Source: Methylohalobius sp. (GTDB taxonomy: Bacteria > Pseudomonadota > Gammaproteobacteria > Methylococcales > Methylothermaceae). From it: a DNA stretch of 64,000 bases. Position numbers and translations under genes: made by a program. Under the pieces are notes generated by a model, which had not been told where the DNA came from, searched no databases, and saw only the letters and a list, made by a program, of their open reading frames with translations. Positions 9,507-18,902 of the stretch are shown piece by piece (within the stretch, counting starts at the first letter, position 1; every line of letters starts with the position of its first letter). The stretch is from contig JAOAHI010000001.1 in the NCBI GenBank assembly GCA_026415315.1, positions 41,890 to 105,889 of the forward strand, read 5' to 3'.

Positions 9507-10027
9507 GGCCGCATAACTTCATCTTTCCAGGGTTTACCTCAACAGCGGCGGGCCTGGTCTTGGTGTTTTGGTGGCTGCCGCAGGGGTCTAAGTGGTTTTC
9601 CTCCCCTTGGCTTGGTTTAGCAGGGGGCTTCGCGGTTGTGGTGGCCGTGGTGCTGGGTTGGCGGGGCTGGCTGGCACCGCAGCGGGCCTATGACCTTTTA
9701 CTGTGGGGCAGCCTGTGGTTGTGGCTGGCCGGGTGGTTGCCGATTTTTTCTTACGAGGCGCCGGTATTCAAAGCCTATCCGGTGTATTTCGTTCTGCTCG
9801 ATGCCACGACTGGATATTTTGTCCTCGGCCAGCGCGAACGCCTGGAAGTTGAGGAGCGGCGCTTGCTCACCAAACTGGCCAGACAATGGTGGTTTGACCC
9901 GCGCTTGTTGGCTGGGCTGGTGGTGGCTAGTTTGTTGCTTCCCGCGTATTATCTGATTTATCCCTTGGCGGTTGGGCTGTTGACTGCCCGTTGTGCGTTA
10001 GCGATGGCGTTAGAGAATCCTACCTAA
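9503..10027 (+). CDS. Small integral membrane protein of unknown function
   Basis: I do not recognise this 174-residue protein. It has about five hydrophobic segments: near residues 8-28, 34-52, 61-80, 88-103 and 131-165. Short Trp-rich and basic linkers separate them, and a charged stretch (QRERLEVEERRLLTKLARQWW) lies between the last two. There is no enzymatic motif. The GTG start overlaps the nadC TGA (GTGA), so it is almost certainly co-translated with nadC. It ends next to yraN on the other strand, with a four-base convergent overlap. Confidence 0.7.
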   Translation: MRPHNFIFPGFTSTAAGLVLVFWWLPQGSKWFSSPWLGLAGGFAVVVAVVLGWRGWLAPQRAYDLLLWGSLWLWLAGWLPIFSYEAPVFKAYPVYFVLLDATTGYFVLGQRERLEVEERRLLTKLARQWWFDPRLLAGLVVASLLLPAYYLIYPLAVGLLTARCALAMALENPT

Positions 10028-10374
10028 AAGGCGTTACGTATCCACTCTAGATCAAACCCCCAAGAGGTAGGAGTCAGAGCTAGCACGTCAAAGCGGATCG
10101 GACCATCGTACGGATGGCGAGAGAGATAGTGTTGGGCGGTTTGGAGCAGGCGTTTTTGCTTGCCTGAGGTAATGCTTTCTAGAGCACCTCCGAAACGAGG
10201 ATTTGCCCGGCAACGAACTTCGGCAAAGACCAAGACGCTCTCATCGAGCAGAATCAAGTCGATTTCTCCGAAGCGAGAACGGTAGTTGCGTGCGAGCAAT
10301 CTGAGTCCATGCCGCTTTAAGAAAAAGAGGGCATGCTCTTCAGCTTGGCGGCCGAGAAGATGGCGGTTGGTCAT
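10024..10374 (-). CDS. yraN: UPF0102 / YraN family endonuclease-like protein
   Basis: Seen are [35 protein letters not shown], then a hydrophobic strand ending FAEVRCR. The E-x(n)-GEIDLI and EVR pattern is the PD-(D/E)XK-like core of YraN proteins, a family related to Holliday-junction resolvases with no settled function. I use the internal ATG at 10374 ([13 protein letters not shown], 116 residues), since family members begin just before this motif. The frame is open to 10431, but that adds 19 residues that look like lppC antiframe. It follows lppC on the same strand with a 35-base overlap, the arrangement seen in many gammaproteobacteria. Confidence 0.9.
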   Translation of the reverse strand: MTNRHLLGRQAEEHALFFLKRHGLRLLARNYRSRFGEIDLILLDESVLVFAEVRCRANPRFGGALESITSGKQKRLLQTAQHYLSRHPYDGPIRFDVLALTPTSWGFDLEWIRNAF

Positions 10375-12190
10375 GGATAGAATCCGGGGCCAGGCCATAA
10401 ATGACTGGCACGCCCTGGCGAAATTCGGCACACGTCAGCTGCCGTCGGATCCGGCCGCTGTCGTCTAAGGTTAAGATGCCGCTCACTCCGGCATAGCGGC
10501 CGCCTATACCGAGCAAGCGGCTAGGAATGCGGTAAGCGTCGATGCCCAAAGCGGCCAAGCGCAAATAAGCGCCTGAGTGAGGTCCCCACTTGGCTTCAAA
10601 GTCGGCGACTGTGGGCGCTGCCTCGTGTTCACCTTGCAGTAGCCAGGGGAGGTCGCAAAAGCGGATGCCTTCCAAATCTCGATCTTGGCTGGGATTAGGG
10701 TGGCCGGCATAGATATCCCAGGTGGCATAGACCGGCAGATATTCGGCGCGGTAAAACACGAGCTGCGGTTTGATCAAACGCCCTTGCTCGGGCGTAGCAT
10801 AGAGGAAAATGAAGTCGGCGTCTTTGCGGACGCGAGGCGTGAAGTGGACCTCTCCCACGATTGGACGCAGCTGCTCGAAACGACGCTCACTCTCGTCTAA
10901 GTTCAGCAGCCGGCGGATAGCGGCGGAAGGGTCTGCAGCAGCGGGATAACGCTGGATTTCTAGCACTCGCCCGCCTAGTTTTTCCCAGTACGCCAAGAAA
11001 AAGTTGGCGATCCTATCGCCTGCCTGGTTAGCCGCCACTAAGACTAAAGCGCGCTGGTGGCCGTGGGCAAAAGCGCTGTTGGCCACTTGTGCTACCCCTT
11101 CCTCCGGTGGCAAGGCGAACTGATATAGACCGGGCCGGCTTATCCCATCGATCGCGTTGAAAGCAAGCACCGGCGGGTTAAAATGGGTAAGACTTGTCAG
11201 GCGCTCCAGCTCCGGTTTCTGCAAAGGGCCGAGGATCAGTTCCACTCCTTGATTAGTCGCATGCTGGTATTGGGTAAGAGGGTCAGCGGCGGTGCTGTCG
11301 TATTCAGTCCATTCCAGCTGGGGGAACTCATTAGGCAGCGAGCGCACGGACTCAATAGCGTGGCGGATGACGTCGGCGGCGGCCTGAAAGGGCCCGGAGC
11401 GAGGCAAAAGAAGCGCGATTTTGTGTGGGGTTTTATACTGGGGTAACGGAGGGATCCGACGCACGATTAGACGCTCTAGGAAACGGGCCTGATCGGCAGG
11501 ATGGTAAGAATAGGTTTGGCGCCATTTCTCCACGGCGAGGTCCAAGTCCTGAGAGCGATAAGGATGGGATTTTAAAATCCGTGCCAACTCGAACCAGCCG
11601 GCTAAATCGCTTTTCGGCTTAGCTTTCAGACCTGCCAATACTTCAGTTGGCAAAAGCTCAAGGGCCTCGAAAATGGCCTGGTTGTTGTCTTCGATCTCTT
11701 TGAGCGTTTTCAGCCACTGGCCCAGGCTTACTCGCTCGCGTAGGCCCCCGATCAAATCGCCCTGCAGGGCGAAGGCGCGGGCCCTAAGCTGGTGATAATC
11801 TTTGCGCAGGTGATCGGGTAACTCGTTCGGGTCAAGCGCGTTTAGCGCCTCTTGGGCGGAAGCAGTATCGCTCTCGTCTAGCGCCAAGCTGGCTTTGAGG
11901 AAGGCTAAAGCGATGCGGTCAGGAGCAGACAGCCGACTAGGGTCTAATAATCCGGAGAGAACCTGCCGCGCGCTCTTTTTATCGCCCGTTCGATACAGCG
12001 CTTGCGCTGCGCGCAACAGGTATTGGGAGCGCTCAGCTGGTGGCAGGCGGGCAGCCGTCTCCACATAGCGCTGTGTCACCTGTAGGGGCGGCGATTGGGT
12101 CGGTTGGTTTCCTGCCTGGTGGCGAGGAGGTGCGCAAGCCGCAAGGGCCAGAGCGAGCGCAAGAAGGGACTTACACCGGATTTTCGCCAT
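10340..12190 (-). CDS. lpoA: LppC/LpoA lipoprotein, activator of penicillin-binding protein 1A
   Basis: LpoA is an outer-membrane lipoprotein that stimulates PBP1A from the periplasm. The start at 12190 gives [19 protein letters not shown], a lipoprotein signal with lipobox LAAC. An N-terminal TPR-like helical half ([34 protein letters not shown]) is followed by a periplasmic-binding-protein-like C-terminal half ([57 protein letters not shown]). The 616-residue length fits the family. The longer frame to 12295 would bury the lipobox, so I reject it. The start overlaps the gltA end by 20 bases. Confidence 0.9.
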   Translation of the reverse strand: MAKIRCKSLLALALALAACAPPRHQAGNQPTQSPPLQVTQRYVETAARLPPAERSQYLLRAAQALYRTGDKKSARQVLSGLLDPSRLSAPDRIALAFLKASLALDESDTASAQEALNALDPNELPDHLRKDYHQLRARAFALQGDLIGGLRERVSLGQWLKTLKEIEDNNQAIFEALELLPTEVLAGLKAKPKSDLAGWFELARILKSHPYRSQDLDLAVEKWRQTYSYHPADQARFLERLIVRRIPPLPQYKTPHKIALLLPRSGPFQAAADVIRHAIESVRSLPNEFPQLEWTEYDSTAADPLTQYQHATNQGVELILGPLQKPELERLTSLTHFNPPVLAFNAIDGISRPGLYQFALPPEEGVAQVANSAFAHGHQRALVLVAANQAGDRIANFFLAYWEKLGGRVLEIQRYPAAADPSAAIRRLLNLDESERRFEQLRPIVGEVHFTPRVRKDADFIFLYATPEQGRLIKPQLVFYRAEYLPVYATWDIYAGHPNPSQDRDLEGIRFCDLPWLLQGEHEAAPTVADFEAKWGPHSGAYLRLAALGIDAYRIPSRLLGIGGRYAGVSGILTLDDSGRIRRQLTCAEFRQGVPVIYGLAPDSIHDQPPSSRPPS

Positions 12191-13553
12191 CCCCCCAGTA
12201 CCGACTCCACGTGCGACGACCTGGACTGGGCCGCTGATCCATGGGGAGGTATTCGCGCGGCGGATGGCCAACATAAATTTGGCGTGGCCGGCCAATTTTA
12301 GTGCTTGGGTCGGAGACCATCTCCTTCCAGTGCGCTACCCAGCCTACGGTGCGACCGATAGCGAACAGCACCGTGAACATGTTGGTAGGAAAGCCCATAG
12401 CCCGGAGCACGATGCCGGTATAAAAGTCTACGTTGGGATACAGCTTGCGTTCGATGAAATACTCATCCTGCAAAGCGATCCGCTCGAGTTCCATCGCCAA
12501 TTCCAGCAAAGGGTCGTCGCGTCGTCCCAACGCTTCCAAGACCTCGTAACAAGTTTGGCGCATGATCTCAGCGCGTGGATCATAATGTTTGTAGACGCGG
12601 TGGCCAAATCCCATCAGCCGAAAAGGATCGTTTTTGTCCTTGGCGCGGGCAATGTATTCGGGAATGCGGCTTTTGTGGCCGATTTCCATCAGCATCTTCA
12701 ACACCGCCTCGTTGGCCCCGCCGTGGGACGGCCCCCACAGGGAGGCAATGCCAGCCGCGATGCAGGCGAATGGGTTGGCACCCGAGGAGCCGGCTAGGCG
12801 AACGGTGGACGTGGAAGCGTTTTGTTCGTGGTCAGCATGAAGGATGAGGATGCGATCCAGCGCCTTGACCAACACTGGATTAAGCTGATATTCCTCAGTC
12901 GGGTTGGAAAAGGTCAGATAAAGAAGGTTTTCAGCATAGTTCAAGCGATTCTGGGGGTAAACGAGAGGCCAACCCATGGCGTAGCGATAAGCGTAGGCGC
13001 CGATAGTGGGCATCTTGGCGATAATCCGATAAGCGGCCAACATGCGCTGCTCTGGGTCGGTGATATCCATGTCGTCGTGATAAAAAGCCGACAGTGCCCC
13101 AACCACCCCCACCATGATAGCCATAGGATGGGATTTGCGGGTAAAGCCGCGGAAAAACAGCATGAGTTGGTCGTGGAGTAATGTGTGGCGCTTGATGTCG
13201 CGCTCGAACTCGGCTTTTTCCTCCGACGAAGGCAGCTCTCCGTAGAGCAACAGATAGCATACCTCCATGTAGTCGCTGTGGGTGGCCAATTGTTGAATAG
13301 GATAGCCGCGGTACAAGAGGATGCCTTTTTCCCCGTCTATGAAAGTGATGGCCGATTTGCACGAGGCGGTCGAGGTGAAACCAGGATCGAACGTTAGCAC
13401 CTCAGCGCTGCCATAAAAACTGCGGATATCGATGGCTGGTGGTCCGAGGGTGCCATGCAGCAGTGGGCGTTGGTAATGCTTGCCAGTGCGCTCGTCGATT
13501 AGAGTGAAGCTGCCCCCGTTTTTGTTAGCTTCAGAAGAAATGTGGTTTGCCAT
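12171..13553 (-). CDS. gltA: Citrate synthase
   Basis: Citrate synthase condenses acetyl-CoA and oxaloacetate at the entry of the TCA cycle. The 460-residue protein has an N-terminal beta-rich extension ([20 protein letters not shown]) that is typical of the type II, NADH-sensitive hexameric enzymes. Catalytic stretches seen are [32 protein letters not shown] and [15 protein letters not shown], with the catalytic Asp in [18 protein letters not shown]. It is slightly longer at the C-terminus than E. coli GltA (about 427), with a basic, Pro-rich tail that overlaps the lpoA start. It is divergent from prfC over a 122-base AT-rich gap. Confidence 0.96.
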   Translation of the reverse strand: MANHISSEANKNGGSFTLIDERTGKHYQRPLLHGTLGPPAIDIRSFYGSAEVLTFDPGFTSTASCKSAITFIDGEKGILLYRGYPIQQLATHSDYMEVCYLLLYGELPSSEEKAEFERDIKRHTLLHDQLMLFFRGFTRKSHPMAIMVGVVGALSAFYHDDMDITDPEQRMLAAYRIIAKMPTIGAYAYRYAMGWPLVYPQNRLNYAENLLYLTFSNPTEEYQLNPVLVKALDRILILHADHEQNASTSTVRLAGSSGANPFACIAAGIASLWGPSHGGANEAVLKMLMEIGHKSRIPEYIARAKDKNDPFRLMGFGHRVYKHYDPRAEIMRQTCYEVLEALGRRDDPLLELAMELERIALQDEYFIERKLYPNVDFYTGIVLRAMGFPTNMFTVLFAIGRTVGWVAHWKEMVSDPSTKIGRPRQIYVGHPPREYLPMDQRPSPGRRTWSRYWGDGENPV

Positions 13554-13626
13554 GACGATGGCCTCACAACGAATTCAAATCGCTATAGAGTACCACGAAG
13601 CGGCAGGAATGAAAGCAGGACGCATT

Positions 13627-13649
13627 GATTATAGATTTGAAATATAATC
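13627..13649 (+). promoter_or_regulatory. Inverted repeat with TATAAT in the gltA-prfC gap
   Basis: GATTATA (13627-13633) and TATAATC (13643-13649) are a perfect 7-base inverted repeat with a 9-base spacer. The right arm contains a consensus -10 TATAAT 27 bases before the prfC start, and the left arm reads TATAAT on the other strand. No good -35 stands at the right spacing for either. It could be a pair of divergent -10 elements or an operator. Confidence 0.35.
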
Positions 13650-13674
13650 TAAAAATTTATGCTTGAAAAAATCG
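13634..13674 (+). repeat. Left copy of an imperfect direct repeat flanking prfC
   Basis: The block starts GATTTGA, then holds a TATAAT, an A-run and TTTATGCTTGAAAA just before the prfC ATG. A related block starts three bases after the prfC stop (15283-15321), with the same GATTTGA start, TAGAATT, an A-run and GTTTATGTTTGAAAA. By eye about three quarters of the aligned bases agree, with small gaps. Confidence 0.45.
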
Positions 13675-13675
13675 T

Positions 13676-15280
13676 ATGAACGGGCCGCTTCAGGAAATCC
13701 AAAGGCGCCGTACCTTCGCCATTATCTCTCATCCCGACGCAGGCAAGACTACCCTTACGGAGAAGTTACTTTTGTTCGGTGGAGCGATCCAACTCGCCGG
13801 TGCAATCAAAGGGCGCAAGGCTTCGCGCCATGCTACCTCCGACTGGATGGAGTTGGAGAAGCAGCGCGGGATTTCGGTGACTACCTCTGTGATGCAGTTC
13901 GAGCATCAAGGCTGCTTGATGAATCTGCTTGACACGCCTGGCCATGCTGACTTCTCTGAAGATACCTACCGTACTTTGACGGCAGTGGATTCAGCCTTGA
14001 TGGTGATCGACAGCGCTAAGGGAGTAGAAGAACGGACTGTTAAATTGATGGAAGTGTGCCGTCTTCGGACGACGCCTATTCTCACTTTTATCAACAAGCT
14101 CGATCGCGAGGGTCGCGACCCTATAGAGCTTTTGGATGAAATCGAACAGGTACTGGCTATTCGCTGCGCTCCTCTCACCTGGCCGATCGGTATGGGTCGG
14201 CGCTTCAAAGGGGTATATCACCTGTATGAGGACGCCACGCATCTGTATGAAGCCCGCCACCACGACCGTATCGCCAAAGGCGAAGTGATAAAAGGTTTAG
14301 ACAATCCGGCTTTGGACCAAAGGCTAGGCGATCAGGCCCGGGAGTTACGTGAGGAAATCGAGTTAGTGCGAGGCGCGAGCCACCTGTTCGATCATCAGGC
14401 GTATCTGGCAGGCCAGCAAACCCCGGTTTTATTCGGTTCGGCGCTCAACAATTTCGGCGTGCTGGAGCTTTTGGACGCGTTGGCTCGCTATGCGCCTTCG
14501 CCTCAGTCGCGTTTGGCGCAGGAGCGGGCGGTGGCACCTGAAGAGCCGGATTTTACTGGGTTTGTATTCAAGATCCAGGCTAATATGGACCCATTGCACC
14601 GCGACCGGATTGCATTTATCCGAGTCTGTTCGGGTCGGTATCAAAAGGGGATGAAGCTTTACCACGTGCGTCTAGGCAAAACTATGACTGCGAGCAACGC
14701 CATTACGTTTCAAGCGCAAAGCCGCCAGCATGTCGAGGAAGCTTGGCCGGGAGACATCATTGGCCTTTACAATCACGGTACGATCCAAGTTGCCGATACC
14801 TTCACCCAAGGTGAAAAGCTTAGGTTTGGCGGCATTCCTTTTTTTGCTCCGGAGTTGTTTCGTCGAGTCGTACTGCGCGATCCTCTGCGCGCCAAAGCGC
14901 TGCATAAGGGGTTAATTCAGCTCAGCGAGGAGGGAGCAGTCCAGGTGTTTAAGCCGCTTAAGAACAATGACTTGATTTTAGGCGCGGTAGGGATGTTGCA
15001 GTTCGATGTGACTGCCTTTAGGCTCAGGGATGAGTACAATGCCGATTGCGGCTTTGAGCCAGTCGGCGTGGTCACAGCTCGCTGGGTAGAAACGGACGAC
15101 TTAAAACTGCTTGAGGAATTCAAACGCAGGAGCTTTGATTATTTGGCCGAAGACGGAGGCGGGTTCCTAGTCTATTTGGCTCCCAGCCGAGTAAATCTAG
15201 AGCTAGTTCAGGAGCGATGGCCAAAGATCGAGTTCAAGGCCACCCGTGAACTAGGAAAAATTCCTGTAAGCTTTCAATAA
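13676..15280 (+). CDS. prfC: Peptide chain release factor 3
   Basis: RF3 is a translational GTPase that removes RF1 and RF2 from the ribosome after termination. Seen are the P-loop HPDAGKT (residues 19-25), [16 protein letters not shown] (D86, G3 motif), [10 protein letters not shown] (N140, G4 motif) and the following RF3-specific domain ([29 protein letters not shown]). The 534-residue length matches E. coli (529). It is a single gene on the plus strand, divergent from gltA. No hairpin follows it; an AT-rich repeat of its own leader does. Confidence 0.96.
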   Translation: MNGPLQEIQRRRTFAIISHPDAGKTTLTEKLLLFGGAIQLAGAIKGRKASRHATSDWMELEKQRGISVTTSVMQFEHQGCLMNLLDTPGHADFSEDTYRTLTAVDSALMVIDSAKGVEERTVKLMEVCRLRTTPILTFINKLDREGRDPIELLDEIEQVLAIRCAPLTWPIGMGRRFKGVYHLYEDATHLYEARHHDRIAKGEVIKGLDNPALDQRLGDQARELREEIELVRGASHLFDHQAYLAGQQTPVLFGSALNNFGVLELLDALARYAPSPQSRLAQERAVAPEEPDFTGFVFKIQANMDPLHRDRIAFIRVCSGRYQKGMKLYHVRLGKTMTASNAITFQAQSRQHVEEAWPGDIIGLYNHGTIQVADTFTQGEKLRFGGIPFFAPELFRRVVLRDPLRAKALHKGLIQLSEEGAVQVFKPLKNNDLILGAVGMLQFDVTAFRLRDEYNADCGFEPVGVVTARWVETDDLKLLEEFKRRSFDYLAEDGGGFLVYLAPSRVNLELVQERWPKIEFKATRELGKIPVSFQ

Positions 15281-15282
15281 TG

Positions 15283-15321
15283 GATTTGATAGAATTAAAA
15301 AGTTTATGTTTGAAAATAATT
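15283..15321 (+). repeat. Right copy of the imperfect direct repeat, upstream of the cytochrome gene
   Basis: This AT-rich block resembles the prfC leader (13634-13674) and precedes the cytochrome c ORF by about 77 bases. It may carry the promoter of that gene, with TAGAAT at 15290-15295 in the position of the TATAAT in the left copy. No clear -35 is visible. The remaining bases to 15380 hold nothing else that I can support. Confidence 0.4.
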
Positions 15322-15397
15322 GCACGATCAGTTCAGTTCAGGTTCAACGAGCGGCTGGTATCTTGTTGTCACCATTAAATCGTAAAGGAGGAACAGA

Positions 15398-15814
15398 ATG
15401 AGTTTAACCAAGCTGGTTTTTAGTACGGCCCTTGCTGCGATGGTAGGTATGGCCTCGGCAGTCGAGTTCACTCCCGAAGAAAACTTGTTTTTAGGGATGA
15501 AGATCTACGAACGGGCTGCCGGGCGGGGGTGTGGAACCTGCCACGATGTGCGGCCCTTCCCAGATCTAACCCAGAGCATCAAGAAGCTGAGTAAGGAAGA
15601 GTTCATCAACGTAGTGAAGAACGGCCGTCCTGGCACCGTCATGGTCGCGATGGCGCCTCAGATAATGGAGATCGGATTGGTGAAAAACGCCTGCATGACC
15701 GAAGAGCAGGCCTTGAACGCCTTGTATGCATACCTGCAAGCGGTGGCCGAAGGCAAGGGCAAAGCGCAGAAACCAGCCAGTTTAGATGCTAAGATCAAAG
15801 CTTGCGGTAAATAA
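15398..15814 (+). CDS. Small periplasmic mono-heme cytochrome c
   Basis: This 138-residue protein has a signal peptide (MSLTKLVFSTALAAMVGMASA, cleavage near residue 21) and one heme site C45-G-T-C48-H49 in a GRGCGTCHDVRP context. Met-rich stretches after it (TVMVAMAPQIMEIG) offer the axial Met. C-terminal Cys residues (KNACMTEEQ and KACGK) might form a disulfide. It resembles small class I electron carriers, but I cannot assign a partner. It has a strong ribosome site (AAAGGAGGA) and its own terminator, so it is a single-gene unit. Its last 20 bases overlap the end of cysG on the other strand. Confidence 0.85.
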   Translation: MSLTKLVFSTALAAMVGMASAVEFTPEENLFLGMKIYERAAGRGCGTCHDVRPFPDLTQSIKKLSKEEFINVVKNGRPGTVMVAMAPQIMEIGLVKNACMTEEQALNALYAYLQAVAEGKGKAQKPASLDAKIKACGK

Positions 15815-17252
15815 AGTTCAGCGCTTTTTCCCTTTGGCCCGGAATCTCCGGGCCAAAGTTTTTTTGTTTTTCTTGAAACCAGGCGAGTTTAGCGCGCAGC
15901 CTGACCACCTCGCCGATGATAATGAGGGTAGGGGCGTGGGCGAGCTTTTCTCTAGCTATTTTGGACAAGGTGGCAACCGTCGCAACGGTCACCCGCTGAC
16001 GGGGTGTGGTACCAGATTCGATCAGGGCTGCTGGCATATCGGGCGACATTCCGTGCTGAATCAACGCCTGGCAAATCTCTTCAAGGCCGAGCAGTCCCAT
16101 GTAAATCACCAACGTTTGTCGTGGGACAACGAGTTTTTCCCAGTCCAGATTTGGCCTGTCTCCTTGGCGGTGGCCGGTGACGAACAGGCAGGATTGAGCA
16201 TAGTCGCGATGGGTAAGGGGAATGCCAGCATAGCTGGCGCACCCGAGCGCGGCGGTGATACCGGGTACAACTAGGAAAGGAATTTCTGTATTGGCCAGGG
16301 TCTCGATTTCCTCTCCGCCGCGCCCAAATACAAATGGATCTCCCCCTTTGAGCCGCACTACCCGCTTGCCTTCTCGAGCCAAGCGAACCAATAACTGGTT
16401 GATTTGCTCCTGCGGCAAACCCGATTCGGCTCGGGCTTTGCCAGCATACAGTTTGTCTGCGTCGCGTCGCACTAAGTTTAGGATCTCGGGTGAGACTAGG
16501 CGGTCGTATACCACGACATCGGCCTCTTGGAGCAAACGCAAAGCGCGTAGGGTCAATAAATCCGGATCGCCTGGCCCAGCCCCTACCAGGGCCACATAGC
16601 CGGTGGCCTGTCTTCGTTCTGAGGCAGCCTTAAGCGCTTTAGCCATTTCCTCAGCGGCAGCTTCGGTTTGACCCGAAAGCAGCAACTCGCCGGCTGGGCC
16701 CTTAAGGGTTTGCTCCCAAAACCTGCGGCGTAGATTGGGGCTCGGAAGTGCTTGTTTTACCCGAGAGCGAAAGCGGCCGGCCAGTTCAGCCAACTGGCCA
16801 AAGTTGGTTGGAATTAGGCTTTCCAGCGTGGTTTTGAGCAGGCGTGAGAGGACGGGCGCCTGCCCCCCACTGGAGACGGCAAGAACAACAGGCGAACGGT
16901 CCACAACGGCAGGCAGGATGAAGTCACACGCTTCAGGTTGGTCGACGGCGTTGACCAGGAGGCCGAGTCGGCGAGCACAAGCAGCCACGTGAGCGTTAAG
17001 GTCTCGGTCGTCGGTAGCCGCGATCACCAGGAAAAAACCTTCTATATCCTTAGGTTCAAAGGCCTTGTTTTTGAGGCTCACGCGGCCAGTGGTAGCCATT
17101 TGCTTAAAATCCGGGTGAAAAGTTGGGGCCAACGCGGTCACCGAAGCTCCCGCACGCCATAACCATTCCGCCTTGCGTAGGGCGACTTTCCCTCCGCCTA
17201 CAATCAGACACGGCTTTTGCGCTACTCTTAAGAAGACCGGGAGAAAGTCCAT
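15795..17252 (-). CDS. cysG: Siroheme synthase (fused CysG)
   Basis: CysG makes siroheme from uroporphyrinogen III in three steps, for sulfite and nitrite reductases. The N-terminal half is the NAD-dependent dehydrogenase and ferrochelatase (MDFLPVFLRVAQKPCLIVGGGKVA, AVDQPEACDFILPAVVDRSP). The C-terminal half is the SAM-dependent uroporphyrinogen III methyltransferase (VALVGAGPGDPDLLTLRALRLL, VVRLKGGDPFVFGRGGEE, PLTHRDYAQS). I start at ATG 17252 (485 residues, family about 460), not at 17282, because MDFLP is the family N-terminus. Its last codons lie over the terminator of the convergent cytochrome gene. Confidence 0.95.
   Translation of the reverse strand: MDFLPVFLRVAQKPCLIVGGGKVALRKAEWLWRAGASVTALAPTFHPDFKQMATTGRVSLKNKAFEPKDIEGFFLVIAATDDRDLNAHVAACARRLGLLVNAVDQPEACDFILPAVVDRSPVVLAVSSGGQAPVLSRLLKTTLESLIPTNFGQLAELAGRFRSRVKQALPSPNLRRRFWEQTLKGPAGELLLSGQTEAAAEEMAKALKAASERRQATGYVALVGAGPGDPDLLTLRALRLLQEADVVVYDRLVSPEILNLVRRDADKLYAGKARAESGLPQEQINQLLVRLAREGKRVVRLKGGDPFVFGRGGEEIETLANTEIPFLVVPGITAALGCASYAGIPLTHRDYAQSCLFVTGHRQGDRPNLDWEKLVVPRQTLVIYMGLLGLEEICQALIQHGMSPDMPAALIESGTTPRQRVTVATVATLSKIAREKLAHAPTLIIIGEVVRLRAKLAWFQEKQKNFGPEIPGQREKALNFIYRKL
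15832..15865 (+). terminator. Strong terminator of the cytochrome c gene, inside the cysG 3' end
   Basis: CTTTGGCCCGG (15832-15842) and CCGGGCCAAAG (15848-15858) form an 11-bp perfect stem with loop AATCT, followed by seven Ts (15859-15865). It serves rightward transcription only. The same bases encode part of the CysG C-terminus on the other strand. Confidence 0.92.
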
Positions 17253-17310
17253 CAAGCCAGGCCCAAGTTTGCTATCATTCAAAGCCCATCGCTGTCCAGT
17301 ACCTAATCCT

Positions 17311-17538
17311 ATGGAATGCTACCGGGAACTAGATACCAGCGGGCTGAATTGCCCCCTGCCGCTTTTGCGCCTAAAAAAAGCTTTAAGCGAGATGAAAAGC
17401 GGGGAAGTCATCCATGTAATTGCCACCGATCCAGCCTCGATTCTGGACTTTGGGGTATTTGCCGAGCAGACGGGGAACGTCATTTTACGCCATAAAGAAG
17501 ACGATGGGGTGTTTCATTATTGGGTGCGCAAAAAGTAA
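17311..17538 (+). CDS. TusA/SirA-family sulfur carrier protein
   Basis: This 75-residue protein has the family's sulfur-carrying Cys in LNCPLPLLRLKKAL (C14, CPxP motif), followed by a strand and the DPASILDF stretch that matches the family's D-P-x-x-x-x-D pattern. TusA-type proteins pass persulfide sulfur to tRNA thiolation, molybdenum cofactor synthesis or sulfur oxidation enzymes. Which one applies cannot be told here. I choose ATG 17311; the frame stays open further upstream but would run through the cysG start. It is divergent from cysG and convergent with the HAD gene, with eight bases between the stops. Confidence 0.88.
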   Translation: MECYRELDTSGLNCPLPLLRLKKALSEMKSGEVIHVIATDPASILDFGVFAEQTGNVILRHKEDDGVFHYWVRKK

Positions 17539-17546
17539 AAGCAAGC

Positions 17547-18260
17547 TCACAGATGTGGCCACGGCGGGCCACTTCTGCGCACCGGTTCAGGCGATTGGCG
17601 TAAAGAGAGAATTGTCCAGTTTTTTTGTCTTGCAGTCGCTTCCAGAATGGGGTCGGGATCGACTGCGATCGGATGGCCGACGTGCTCAAGCAAGGGCAAA
17701 TCGTTCTGGGAGTCGCTGTAAAAAGTAGCGGCGTTGAGCTCAAGCTCCTTGTCCTTAAGCCATTCCTGCAGGCGTAGAACCTTGCCGTGCTGAAAGCAGG
17801 GAACGCCAATAAAGCGTCCGGTGTAACGGCCTTGTGCCAATTCCGGTTCGGTAGCGAGCAGATGTTCTATGCCGAACAAGCCAGCGATAGGCTTGGTGAC
17901 AAAGGCATTAGTGGCAGTGACGATCGCCAATACATCCCCGCGCTTTTTGTGATATTTCACTAAGGCTCTAGCGGCTGGCAGAATCAAGGGCATGATTTTC
18001 TCGCGCACAAAGCGCTGGCGTAGCGCGTTCAGGAATTCCACGGAGTTCTGGCTTAAAGGTTTTAACGAAAAAGCTAAAAACGCCTCGATATCTAGCCGGC
18101 CTTGCCGGTAGTCGGCATAAAAACGGCGATTAGCTGATTCGTACTCATCGCGATCAACAATCCCTTGTTCTACTAAGAATTGGCCCCACAGATAGTCGCT
18201 GTCGCCGCCTAACAGGGTGTTGTCCAGGTCAAAAAGAGTCAGGGAAGCTCTCAAGTCCAC
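17547..18260 (-). CDS. HAD-IB family phosphatase (SerB-like)
   Basis: The 237-residue protein starts with the HAD motif I LFDLDNTLL (nucleophile Asp), has a helical cap (DYLWGQFLVEQGIVDRDEYE) typical of the HAD-IB group, motif II LAIVTATNAF and motif IV FYSDSQNDLPLLEHVGHPIAVDPDP. The group includes phosphoserine phosphatases and proteins with unknown phosphate ester substrates. This one resembles the group often placed near histidinol or lipid phosphatases, so the substrate is open. It is divergent from rppH over an 81-base AT-rich gap in which no convincing promoter was found. Confidence 0.88.
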   Translation of the reverse strand: MDLRASLTLFDLDNTLLGGDSDYLWGQFLVEQGIVDRDEYESANRRFYADYRQGRLDIEAFLAFSLKPLSQNSVEFLNALRQRFVREKIMPLILPAARALVKYHKKRGDVLAIVTATNAFVTKPIAGLFGIEHLLATEPELAQGRYTGRFIGVPCFQHGKVLRLQEWLKDKELELNAATFYSDSQNDLPLLEHVGHPIAVDPDPILEATARQKNWTILSLRQSPEPVRRSGPPWPHL

Positions 18261-18341
18261 TTGCGATGATGGAACGGGTTGTGTAGGTTATTTCGATGAG
18301 CTTTGAATTTTATCATCAAATTAAGTTGTGGCTTTTAAGCC

Positions 18342-18866
18342 ATGGTCGATGATGAAGGGTATCGATTAAACGTAGGCATTGTCTTGTGCAACAAGGCGGG
18401 GCAGGTGTTTTGGGCGCGCCGGATCGGGATGCGCTCTTGGCAGTTTCCCCAAGGGGGGATCAAGGCCAAAGAAAGCCCCGAGGCAGCTATGTTTCGCGAG
18501 CTGCACGAGGAAACCGGTCTCGCCCACAAAGACGTCGAGGTGATCGGCCGCACTCAAGATTGGTTGCGGTATCGGCTTCCAGAACGGTATATCCGGCGTA
18601 ATTCGTTTCCGCTGTGCATAGGGCAGAAACAAGTTTGGTTTTTATTGCGATTGCAAACCTGCGAAGACCGCATTTGTCTAGACCGCTGCCGCCGGCCCGA
18701 GTTCGACGCCTGGCGCTGGGTGGAGTATTGGCAGCCAGTGAGAGAGGTGGTTTATTTCAAGCGCGAGGTCTATCGTCAGGCGCTCCTAGAACTGGCCAAG
18801 TTACTGGCTCCAGAATCGGTTCCCATCGATCCTAAAAGCTTCTTGACCGCCCGCGGTCGTTTGTAA
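18342..18866 (+). CDS. rppH: RNA pyrophosphohydrolase RppH
   Basis: RppH removes pyrophosphate from 5'-triphosphate mRNA ends and so starts RNase E-dependent decay. Seen are [17 protein letters not shown] at the N-terminus, RSWQFPQGG and the complete Nudix box from G38 to L60 (Glu residues at 44, 53, 56 and 57). The 174-residue length is usual for the beta/gammaproteobacterial enzyme. The start is clear from the family N-terminus. It is followed after 36 bases by a PstS-like gene on the same strand. Confidence 0.95.
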   Translation: MVDDEGYRLNVGIVLCNKAGQVFWARRIGMRSWQFPQGGIKAKESPEAAMFRELHEETGLAHKDVEVIGRTQDWLRYRLPERYIRRNSFPLCIGQKQVWFLLRLQTCEDRICLDRCRRPEFDAWRWVEYWQPVREVVYFKREVYRQALLELAKLLAPESVPIDPKSFLTARGRL

Positions 18867-18902
18867 ATTTGAGCTGGGTCGGCGGACACAAAGGGGGAGG
18901 GG

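Noticed and set aside
12191..12295. Long N-terminus of LpoA
   Set aside because: It would bury the signal peptide and lipobox that follow ATG 12190.
15786..16274. 162-codon plus-strand open frame
   Set aside because: It lies wholly within cysG on the other strand, has no family motif and no ribosome site; it is a by-product of the codon bias of cysG.
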